Shown: positions 9,367-16,112 of the stretch, piece after piece
Layout of the letters: every line of letters starts with the position of its first letter
Numbering within the stretch: position 1 is the stretch's first letter
Source: VRUE01 sp963703235
GTDB taxonomy: Bacteria > Actinomycetota > Thermoleophilia > Solirubrobacterales > 70-9
NCBI GenBank assembly: GCA_963703235.1
Contig: OY969802.1
Location: 1,302,001-1,366,000, forward strand
Length of the DNA: 64,000 nt
Direction: 5' to 3'
Notes under the pieces: model-generated
The model's input: only the letters and a program-made list of their open reading frames with translations
Databases searched by the model: none
Told to the model about the DNA's origin: nothing
Position numbers and translations under genes: made by a program

Positions 9367-9642
9367 TCAGCGCCCGCCGGCCATGGCGGGCAGGATGACG
9401 ACGGTGTCGCCGTCGGAGACCGCGGTCTCGAGCCCATCCAGGACCCGCACGTCCTCGTCGTTGAGGTAGACGTTGACGTAGCGGTTGAGGTCGCCGTCGG
9501 CGTCGAACAGCTGCGACTCGGTGCCGGGGTGCTCGGCGGTCAGAGCGCGCAGCACCTCGCCGACGTCGGAGCCAGCCGCCTCGACCTCGGGCTGCCCCCC
9601 CGTCTGCGGGCGCAGCACCGGCGGTATGCGAACGGTTGCCAT
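9367..9642 (-). CDS. cysO: Sulfur-carrier protein CysO (ThiS/MoaD family)
   Basis: A 91-residue ubiquitin-fold sulfur carrier. It begins ATVRIPPVLRPQTGG and ends VVILPAMAGGR, very close to mycobacterial CysO, whose C-terminal diglycine is made into a thiocarboxylate that feeds CysM. The sequence shows one extra residue (Arg) after the GG. Activation of a carboxy-terminal glycine therefore requires prior removal of that Arg, as is known for some other carriers trimmed by JAMM peptidases. It lies 45 bases downstream of moeZ and is probably cotranscribed with it. Confidence 0.9.
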   Translation of the reverse strand: MATVRIPPVLRPQTGGQPEVEAAGSDVGEVLRALTAEHPGTESQLFDADGDLNRYVNVYLNDEDVRVLDGLETAVSDGDTVVILPAMAGGR

Positions 9643-9687
9643 GCGAAGGCGATCCTAGTGAAGAGACGGGGTGCGCGAGCGGCTTGC

Positions 9688-10848
9688 TCAGCCGGCGCAG
9701 AACAACTCGTAATCGGGGAACTTGCCGAGATCCTCGTCGGCGATCTCGGGTGCGTCCTCGCCGCAGATCGGGCAGTTGGGGTCGCGGCGCACCTTCAGCT
9801 CGGTGAAGCGGGTGCTGAGCGCGTCGAAGAGGAGCAGACGGCCGATCAGCGGCTCGCCGATCTCGAGCACCAGCTTCAGCACCTCGTTGGCCTGCAGCAG
9901 GCCCATCGTGCCCGCCATCGCGCCGAGGACGCCGTTGGCGGAGCAGCTCGGGGCCAGCTCGGCCGGCGGCGGCGTCGGGTAGAGGCAGCGGTAGCAGGGC
10001 CCCTCGTAGGGGACGAAGGTCGAGATTTGGCCGTCGAAGCTGAGGATCGAGGCCGAGACGACTGGCTTGCGCAGGCGAACCGAGGCGTCGTTGAGCAGGT
10101 AGCGGGTGGGGAAATTGTCGGCGCCGTCGACGATTACGTCGTACTGGCCGATGATCTCGACGATGTTGGAGGCGTCGAGGCGGCCCTGGTGCTCGACCAC
10201 GTTCACGTCGGGGTTGAGCGCCTCGATCGTGCGCCGGGCCGACTCGGTCTTCGGCATCCCGATCCGCTCGGTGTTGTGGATCACCTGGCGCTGCAGGTTG
10301 GAGGCGTCGACGACGTCGTCGTCGACCAGGCCCATCGTGCCGATCCCGGCTGCGGCCAGGTAGAGCGCGGTCGGCGCGCCCAGCCCGCCGGCGCCGACCA
10401 GCAGCACCTTCGCGTTCAGCATCTTCAGCTGGCCGTCGACCCCGACCTCGGGCAGCAGCGTGTGGCGCGAGTAGCGGTCGCGCTGCTCGGGGGTCATTCC
10501 GGTCGCGGCGACGACCGGCAGCCCCTGCTCCTGCCAGGCGAGGATGCCGCCCGCCACCGAGGCGACGTCCTCGTAGCCGAGCGCCTGCATCTGCTCCGCC
10601 GCCTTGAAGGAGCGGTTGCCGCTGCGGCAGTAGAGGATCGTGCGGGCCGACTTGTCCGGAGCGGCGGCGGCGATCTCGTCGCCGAGCAGGCCGGGCGGGA
10701 CCAGCTTGCCCCCCTCCAGGTGGGCCTCCTGATACTCGTGCGGCTCGCGGGTGTCGACCAAGACGACGTCGCCGCCCTCGATCTCCTCCGCGGCCTCGAA
10801 AGGCTCGATCTCCTCGATCTGCTGCTGGGTCTGCGCGCCAGTCGCCAT
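9688..10848 (-). CDS. moeZ: MoeZ/MoeB-type adenylyltransferase with N-terminal rhodanese domain
   Basis: A 386-residue fusion that adenylates the C-terminus of a sulfur carrier and transfers sulfur to it. Residues about 20-110 form a rhodanese domain (VDTREPHEYQEAH and the active-site loop CRSGNRS). The remainder is a ThiF/MoeB E1-like domain with the nucleotide motif GAGGLGAP, DDDVVDASNLQRQVIH, ADNFPTRYLLND, zinc cysteines CYRC and CPIC, and the APSCSANGVLG cysteine segment. In the well-studied mycobacterial MoeZ the rhodanese domain is C-terminal, so the order here is reversed. Its target is presumably the CysO encoded next. Confidence 0.9.
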   Translation of the reverse strand: MATGAQTQQQIEEIEPFEAAEEIEGGDVVLVDTREPHEYQEAHLEGGKLVPPGLLGDEIAAAAPDKSARTILYCRSGNRSFKAAEQMQALGYEDVASVAGGILAWQEQGLPVVAATGMTPEQRDRYSRHTLLPEVGVDGQLKMLNAKVLLVGAGGLGAPTALYLAAAGIGTMGLVDDDVVDASNLQRQVIHNTERIGMPKTESARRTIEALNPDVNVVEHQGRLDASNIVEIIGQYDVIVDGADNFPTRYLLNDASVRLRKPVVSASILSFDGQISTFVPYEGPCYRCLYPTPPPAELAPSCSANGVLGAMAGTMGLLQANEVLKLVLEIGEPLIGRLLLFDALSTRFTELKVRRDPNCPICGEDAPEIADEDLGKFPDYELFCAG

Positions 10849-10881
10849 GCCTCTTCAAATCCCCCGAATCCGGATCGGCTT

Positions 10882-10901
10882 TTACTTCAAAAAGTATAGC
10901 G
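10882..10901 (-). promoter_or_regulatory. Candidate promoter/operator of moeZ-cysO, identical to the cysM copy
   Basis: The 20 bases are identical to those before cysM and have the same TATACT -10 and TACTT-TTTG-AAGTA inverted repeat. Here the -10 lies about 45 bases upstream of the moeZ ATG, against 22 for cysM. The element is therefore conserved while its spacing to the start codon is not, as expected for a promoter/operator rather than a translation signal. Confidence 0.6.
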
Positions 10902-11075
10902 AGCGCTAGGGCCCCGGAGGGCAGCGCGACCCAGATATCGGGACCTGCCTGGCGGTCCCCACTTGGTCCATGCGTCTATCCGATGAGGCAATCCGGACTC
11001 TTCGAGTAGCGAGGCTGTGCTAACCAAGGGGGCAATGGCAACAAGGGGGGCGTTCCGAAGCCTTGAGGAGATCGA

Positions 11076-11264
11076 GTGGCAGGCGAAAATCCGCTGCCCC
11101 GCCTCCGACGGATAAGAGACGAAATCCGCCGCACAGATGCGCTTTTCCCCCAGCGCGATCGCCTGATCCGTCAGGCCATCGAGCAGGGGTACTCAGAGCG
11201 GCAAATCGCAAAAGCGGCGGGTGTTCACCACACCCGCGTCAACCAGATTAAGCATAGTCGCTAA
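11076..11264 (+). CDS. Small helix-turn-helix protein
   Basis: A 62-residue basic protein with a GTG start at 11076 and a GAGGAG ribosome-binding site 5 bases upstream. The C-terminal half, IEQGYSERQIAKAAGVHHTRV followed by NQIKHSR, is a clear helix-turn-helix of the resolvase/sigma-region-4 type. The remaining N-terminal helix is charged. It probably binds DNA, with an unknown target. An ArsR-like regulator gene follows 48 bases later on the same strand. Confidence 0.6.
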   Translation: MAGENPLPRLRRIRDEIRRTDALFPQRDRLIRQAIEQGYSERQIAKAAGVHHTRVNQIKHSR

Positions 11265-11312
11265 GCGCTTTTTCCTTGCCCGTCTGCGAGGCCCGCGCAT
11301 AGGCTCGGGCCG

Positions 11313-11930
11313 ATGGCAAGCGCTCCTCCAGCAATGGACACGACCGCAGGAGCCGGCGACCGCCTGCTCAGGCTCATCTCGCACCCGATCAGGATCGAGA
11401 TTCTGAGAATTCTCCAGCACCGCACGGCGAGCCCCAAGGAACTGGCCGAGGAGCTCGGCGACAGCGTCAACAACATCAGCTACCACTTCAAGTACCTCCG
11501 CCTCGAGGAGTGCATAGAGATCGTCGACACCGCACCCCGCCGCGGCGCCGTCGAGCACTATTACCGCGCCAAGCCCCTTCCGGCGCAGGGTGGCGAGAGC
11601 TGGCCCGACCTGCCGGCGGCGATCCGGGCGGAGATCTCAGGCGTGGAGATCCGCACGCTGCTGGGCGAAGCGGTGAGAGCGCTCAACGCCGGCACCTTCG
11701 ACGCCCGCGAGGACCGCCACCTCACCTGGATGCCGATGGAGCTCGACGAGGAGGGCTGGCGAGAGCTGACCGAGCGCCAGGCCGAGTGGGCCGAGCAACT
11801 CGAACGGATCGGAGCCGAGGCTGCCGAGCGGCTCGCGAGGGACCATCCGGCGAGCAGCAAGACCTGCAGGCGGGTGGTCGCCGGGACGATGGGCTTCGAG
11901 ACACCGTCGGGCCTCGGCTACACCGGGTAG
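11313..11930 (+). CDS. ArsR-type winged-helix transcriptional regulator
   Basis: A 205-residue protein whose residues about 15-90 form an ArsR-like winged helix (DRLLRLISHPIRIEILRIL, then SPKELAEELGDSVNNISYHF). No metal-binding cysteine pair of the ArsR/SmtB type is seen in that domain. The C-terminal half is helical and acidic, a layout common in actinobacterial helix-turn-helix domain-containing proteins of unknown ligand. The ATG at 11313 or 11334 could be the start. No target operon is obvious: the next 400 bases hold gene relics. Confidence 0.75.
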   Translation: MASAPPAMDTTAGAGDRLLRLISHPIRIEILRILQHRTASPKELAEELGDSVNNISYHFKYLRLEECIEIVDTAPRRGAVEHYYRAKPLPAQGGESWPDLPAAIRAEISGVEIRTLLGEAVRALNAGTFDAREDRHLTWMPMELDEEGWRELTERQAEWAEQLERIGAEAAERLARDHPASSKTCRRVVAGTMGFETPSGLGYTG

Positions 11931-11947
11931 CCGCGCGACACCGCATC

Positions 11948-12120
11948 TCAACGCTTCCGACGGCGTCCGTCACTTCCCCCGCCGCTTACCCTCGCACTGA
12001 GGCTTCAGCTCCGGCCGCAGGGTCCGCACCTTGCCGTTCTGAGCGCGGAAGCGGGCAACCACGCGGGACTTGCCTGCCCTTGCAGAGGTCCTTCGAGTTG
12101 ACGATCGGGCCCTTCTGCGA
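11948..12120 (-). pseudogene. Relic of the C-terminus of a secreted surface-protein paralogue
   Basis: Minus-strand text GPIVNSKDLCKGR followed, after a one-base frame change near 12070, by VVARFRAQNGKVRTLRPELK and PQCEGKRRG corresponds to the end of the 13254-16112 protein (GLIVNSRNLC ... RRLTLRPAVKADCGKKRKRGG). Only this tail survives, ending at a TGA at 11950-11948. It is the remnant of a deleted paralogue of the neighbouring surface proteins. Confidence 0.65.
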
Positions 12121-12121
12121 A

Positions 12122-12259
12122 GGAGCGGCGCGGCGAGCCGCCGTCGCCGAGACGGGCCGGAAGCTGCCCGACTGCTGCGTGCTGGCGGCCGCGCGGCAGC
12201 AGGGCGGCTCCGTCGCCAGCTTCGACGCGGACCTACGTATGGCTGGCGCGGTGCAGAAA
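12122..12259 (+). pseudogene. Relic of a PIN-domain (VapC-type) toxin
   Basis: The plus strand encodes AARRAAVAETGRKLPDCCVL, then AAARQQGGSVASFDADLRMA, matching the C-terminal half of PIN-domain VapC ribonucleases: the LPD(A/C) acidic helix and the SFDxDL acidic site. The N-terminal half and any VapB antitoxin are missing. Its left edge abuts the surface-protein relic at about 12120, suggesting a deletion junction. Confidence 0.6.
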
Positions 12260-12262
12260 CCC

Positions 12263-12298
12263 AGAGGGCTCCGGGGACGAAAGTCCCTGGAGCCCTCT
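12263..12298. terminator. Hairpin with GAAA tetraloop downstream of the collagen-like gene
   Basis: AGAGGGCTCC (12263-12272) pairs with GGAGCCCTCT (12289-12298); after one G.T position, GGGAC and GTCCC continue the stem around a GAAA loop. It lies 47 bases past the end of the minus-strand collagen-like gene, so it most likely terminates that transcript. Only a weak T-rich run (GGGTTTCTG) follows on the minus strand. Confidence 0.6.
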
Positions 12299-12344
12299 CG
12301 CCAGTAGGCTCATGGCCATACCCAGGCGCTTGGAATTCCCAGCG

Positions 12345-13145
12345 CTATCCGCCCGTGACGGCCCAGGTACCCTCACCTTCCGCACCCGGTTCGACGAGTG
12401 CCAGGTTGATCAGTGCTCCACTCGTTGAGGTGCCAGTCGGACCGGCCCCTATTGGGCTCTGAATCAATTCGTTCCAGGTACGTGCTTTGGAGAGGCTGTC
12501 GGCGTAAATACACAGGTGACCTGGTTTTGCCTGCGGATTGGCGGCGTTGACTCCAGGTCCTATGCCACTCCCACAGTCCGTCGGATCGACTTCTTCCAAT
12601 TCAAATGGAAGTTTTTCTTCTTTTCCATTGGGCCTAATGAAGTGCACTTTACTTGCATCGAGTCCAGAAGCCAATTTGATGGGGAACGCAATCGGCAACC
12701 TAAGGATTTCGAGCGCTGGGATTGCTCCGCTTGCCATCGGTCCGAAGGCCCAGGTGCCAGTCTCGGTCGCGCCAGTGGGAAGCGTGCTGTTTGGGGTCCA
12801 TGGCGAGCCGGTTGCTCCGGTTGCGCCAGTGGCGCCGGTCGCGCCGGTCGCGCCTTTCGGGCCGGTGGATCCCGTCGCTCCAGCCGTCCCCGGGTCACCT
12901 TTCGGGCCTTGAGCGCCGGCAGAACCGGTATCGCCCTTGGCGCCTGCGGAGCCCTGGGGGCCTGCCGGGCCGGTCGGACCCTGTTTACCCTGAAAACTCT
13001 TGGCGATGGTTTTCACTTCTTTTTTCTGCTTACCGGTTAAACCACCGATAGCGGCGTAAGCGCCGCCTCCCATCGCGAAAACAAGCGCAACCATGGCAAC
13101 TACCAAACCGGCAGTACCAAATTGCTTGTGAATACGAGAAAACAT
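12345..13145 (-). CDS. Secreted collagen-like repeat protein
   Basis: A 266-residue protein. It has an N-terminal signal or anchor segment (FGTAGLVVAMVALVFAMGGG ending AYA), a short linker with GLTGKQKKEVKTIAKSF, then about 19 Gly-X-Y triplets (GPTGPAGPQG ... GATGATGATG) and a globular C-terminal domain with two cysteines (TDCGSG and HLCIY). Such proteins form surface triple helices. The ATG at 13145 is chosen because GGGAGGGA lies 5 bases upstream and the signal peptide begins there. The flanking 110 bases are unusually AT-rich for this window and may hold a promoter (TTGATT-N17-TTTAAG). It follows the two larger secreted-protein genes. Confidence 0.85.
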   Translation of the reverse strand: MFSRIHKQFGTAGLVVAMVALVFAMGGGAYAAIGGLTGKQKKEVKTIAKSFQGKQGPTGPAGPQGSAGAKGDTGSAGAQGPKGDPGTAGATGSTGPKGATGATGATGATGATGSPWTPNSTLPTGATETGTWAFGPMASGAIPALEILRLPIAFPIKLASGLDASKVHFIRPNGKEEKLPFELEEVDPTDCGSGIGPGVNAANPQAKPGHLCIYADSLSKARTWNELIQSPIGAGPTGTSTSGALINLALVEPGAEGEGTWAVTGG

Positions 13146-13253
13146 CAATCCCTCCCTGTTGAAATTGCGGGTAGCTAAGTCACCCGAATAGCCACCCTTA
13201 AAACTGAACAAAGAACTAAAATCAACCACTAACTACCAACAAGCAGATAGCCA

Positions 13254-16112
13254 CTAACCAGTGCGGCTACCGCCGCGCTTGCGCTTCTTCCCACAGTCGG
13301 CCTTGACCGCAGGACGCAACGTGAGGCGGCGGTTGTTGTGGGCGCCGAGCTGGACCGCAGCGCGTGACCCACGCAGGCAGAGATTGCGGCTGTTGACTAT
13401 CAGGCCTTTTGCTCCACCCTGCATGTCAACGACCACCTTCGATACCGGCGCATCGGGGACGAACCCGAAGGTGGCGCGAATGCCGCCTTCGATCGAGTCG
13501 ATCCGGGCCGATGCCTCGATGTCAACGATGCCCTTGAGGTCGAAGACCAGGTCGGGCAGCAGATTGTCGGAACTTCGCAGGTAAGCGGGCCCCTTCAGCG
13601 GCTCGTCCAGCAACGGCGTGGAAACGGTGACGTGCCCATAGACCGCCCCTTTGGGGCAAGCGTCAGCGGCAAACTGCACCCGCGTGCAGATCGTGCGGAT
13701 GTGGGCCTGGTCGAGGAAGGCCGAGCGCGGCAGCCGCACGACCGTGCTCTTGAGGTTGGCGTCGCCCGGACGAGGACGCAGGACAGCCCTGAGCGCTGGA
13801 TGCCCACCGCGCTTCGTGCCGCCCTTCAGGCGCAGGGAAAGGCTTGGCTTGAAGCCCAGCGCGGCGCAATCGGCAGCTTGGAAGCGGTCGGCCAGGGAGA
13901 TCGGGGAATCGTCACCGGGGTCGAGGAAGCCACCGCCGCCGAACAGGGTTGCCTTGGTCTGGAAGGGATCGCAGGAGGTGGGGTTGAGGATGAACTTGTC
14001 GCGGTCGACGCTCACCCGCAGGTCTCTGAGCTTCAGCGGGATGCCGGCGAGCAGGTGTGGGATCGGGTCTGAGTGGGAACCGTCGGCCTCGACTTCGGCG
14101 GTGACCGGGTCCAGGGTGAGCGCCTCCCTGACCACAACCGTGCCGACGTCGAAGGGCCCGGCGACAGCAGGGGTGATCGCCACGACCGAGAGCGGGTCGC
14201 CGCCGAAGGGTCCGGCCAGGTAGAGCTTGCCGGGCACATAGGCGAGCTGGGACCCGACACCCGCCCCGGCCAGGGTGTCGCCGATCTCAGAGCCCGGGGG
14301 GCAGCTGGGAGATGCGAGCTCCTGCCTACCGGTCTTCACCTTGGCGCCGGCGATCGCCGCCTCCGAGCACTGGGAGATCCCGGCCAGCTTGCCGACCACC
14401 CCGCGAGGCAGGACCGCGGAGAAGCGAGTCATGTCCTGCTCGCCGTCTGCCCTGGTCAGACGCATGACAAAAGGCGAGTGCTCGCCGGCGCTGTTGTTGA
14501 GCGTGCCGGCGCTGAAGCCCGGGGCAAACGGCAGCGGCCCGGCGGGGGGGCAGGAGCCGCCGCCGACACCCTGGGTGATCTGGAAGGGCGCAGCGGTCTG
14601 CAGGGGTTCGGAAGGATTGGCCCAGGGAGTGAGGATCGCTTCGGTCTCATAGGTGCCACAGGTGGGCGGGGTGATCAGTGGGCTGCGCCCGCCCTCTCGG
14701 AAGTGGAAATGGAAGTGAGAGAAGGGGAACTGGGGGATCTCGTGGCCGGGTTCACCGAAGGTGGTTTCCAGTTGTCCGGTAACCGGGTTGGGCTCGACCT
14801 TTCCGGCAAGCCTCACCCCCACTCCCCGCTCGGGGCTCTTGACCGTCATGTAGATGGCGAGGAGGGTGCCGAAGGGGTTCTCATAGGGGGTTGCGACGAA
14901 GACCTCGCCTTCGAGCGTCTCCTCCAACAGCGGCGTCTCGACCTGGACCGTGCCCACCTTCGATGCCGGTGGGCAGCCAACGGGAGGTGCCGAGGCAGCG
15001 CTCTCCTCTTCGAAATCCCCCACGCTGCAGACAGCGAGCCCTTCGGCCGCCGAAGGGTTGATCGTAACCCCTTCGGGCAGCTTGACCACGGCCTTCTTGA
15101 TCTCCGAGTCCGCGGTCCCGGTGGGGTTGACGAGGCCTTCGTTGTCGAAGCTCAGGTCAAAGTCGAGTCCGGTCGGGCCCGATGCAGAGAGGTTGGTGGT
15201 CTGTGCCGCTATGTCTGGCTCGAAGAGGACTTTGTCGCAGTCGCCGGTGCTCCGCGGTCCGGGTGGGATCGAGTCGTCATGGCTGTCGGAGAAGCCAAAG
15301 ACCGGGCCGGCGGGGTCCTGCCAGGACCTTGCCTCATAGCTCGTGCGAAGCGGCCCTTCGCAGCGCCGCGGCAGAGTGATGAAGGGCTTTTCGGGGATGT
15401 TGGTCGGACAGCTTCCCAGCGATTTGAACCCGTCCTCATAGCGCAGGGCGCTCTCGTCATAGCCGGGCCCCACGCAAATCCCCCGGTATGGGTCGTGGGC
15501 GGCGCTTGCGGGGTTGCCCCAGAGGGTCAGCACCGAGCCGAAGAAGGGCTGGGGCTGGGGGATGTTGCTGACGTTGGCGACGATGTTGTAGGGGGGGGTG
15601 GGCTTGACCCCGAGCTCGACCGTCACCGGTACCTGCAGCGCGGCGAAGCCGATTTTCGCCGCCACTCCCGGCGGCGGCACCAGGTTGTGCACGGATGCGG
15701 TCAGGTGGGTGCCCGGCGAAAGCGCCTCCACTGCCACGGTGCCCACCGAGGTGCTGTCGGGACAAGAGGAGCCGCGCTCGTTCACCGGGTCCGGCTTGAG
15801 AAAATCAAGCGTGGAGCAGCGCGGGGTGGCAAGCGGATCGCCGACCAATCCCACCGCCTGCTCGACCAGCAGATCCTTGACTTCCTCATCGGGAATCGCT
15901 TCCCCCACGGGCCCGGGGGTGGTCTCCACCCCGAAAGCGGTGCTCAACGCGAAGGGATGAGTGCCGGCTTCCAGCGCAGAGGAGCCGTTCGCGGCGGTGA
16001 AGGTCACGTCGAACCCTTTCAGACCGAAAGCCGCGTTTGCGGGGCTGGCGGCGATCGCCAGCAGCAGTGCTGCCGATGCCGCCGTCAGCACACTTGCCAA
16101 GCGCCTGCTCAT
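13254..16112 (-). CDS. Large secreted surface protein of unknown function
   Basis: A 952-residue protein with a clear signal peptide (RRLASVLTAASAALLLAIAA, cleavage after ANA). The rest is beta-rich, with repeated modules of the type GCPxxSKxGTVxVETPLL(E/D)ExLxGxV(F/Y) that recur near residues 380 and 830, and a C-terminal block GLIVNSRNLC followed by a very basic KKRKRGG tail. Paired cysteines suggest disulfide-stabilised repeats. The family is common as a hypothetical in Thermoleophilia-like genomes; no enzymatic motif is seen. Its ATG overlaps the stop of the preceding 16109 gene by 4 bases, so the two are translationally coupled. Confidence 0.8.
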   Translation of the reverse strand: MSRRLASVLTAASAALLLAIAASPANAAFGLKGFDVTFTAANGSSALEAGTHPFALSTAFGVETTPGPVGEAIPDEEVKDLLVEQAVGLVGDPLATPRCSTLDFLKPDPVNERGSSCPDSTSVGTVAVEALSPGTHLTASVHNLVPPPGVAAKIGFAALQVPVTVELGVKPTPPYNIVANVSNIPQPQPFFGSVLTLWGNPASAAHDPYRGICVGPGYDESALRYEDGFKSLGSCPTNIPEKPFITLPRRCEGPLRTSYEARSWQDPAGPVFGFSDSHDDSIPPGPRSTGDCDKVLFEPDIAAQTTNLSASGPTGLDFDLSFDNEGLVNPTGTADSEIKKAVVKLPEGVTINPSAAEGLAVCSVGDFEEESAASAPPVGCPPASKVGTVQVETPLLEETLEGEVFVATPYENPFGTLLAIYMTVKSPERGVGVRLAGKVEPNPVTGQLETTFGEPGHEIPQFPFSHFHFHFREGGRSPLITPPTCGTYETEAILTPWANPSEPLQTAAPFQITQGVGGGSCPPAGPLPFAPGFSAGTLNNSAGEHSPFVMRLTRADGEQDMTRFSAVLPRGVVGKLAGISQCSEAAIAGAKVKTGRQELASPSCPPGSEIGDTLAGAGVGSQLAYVPGKLYLAGPFGGDPLSVVAITPAVAGPFDVGTVVVREALTLDPVTAEVEADGSHSDPIPHLLAGIPLKLRDLRVSVDRDKFILNPTSCDPFQTKATLFGGGGFLDPGDDSPISLADRFQAADCAALGFKPSLSLRLKGGTKRGGHPALRAVLRPRPGDANLKSTVVRLPRSAFLDQAHIRTICTRVQFAADACPKGAVYGHVTVSTPLLDEPLKGPAYLRSSDNLLPDLVFDLKGIVDIEASARIDSIEGGIRATFGFVPDAPVSKVVVDMQGGAKGLIVNSRNLCLRGSRAAVQLGAHNNRRLTLRPAVKADCGKKRKRGGSRTG
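13273..13310. repeat. 38-bp exact direct repeat, copy 1 (3' end of surface-protein gene)
   Basis: These 38 bases encode the VKADCGKKRKRG tail of the 13254-16112 protein and are repeated without a mismatch at 19704-19741. Flanking bases differ at both ends. The most likely cause is a shared gene tail left by paralogue duplication. Confidence 0.85.

Noticed and set aside
12800..12990. Short-period repeats that could suggest a CRISPR or satellite array
   Set aside because: They are the Gly-X-Y codon repeats of the collagen-like gene; there are no spacers and no array structure anywhere in the window.
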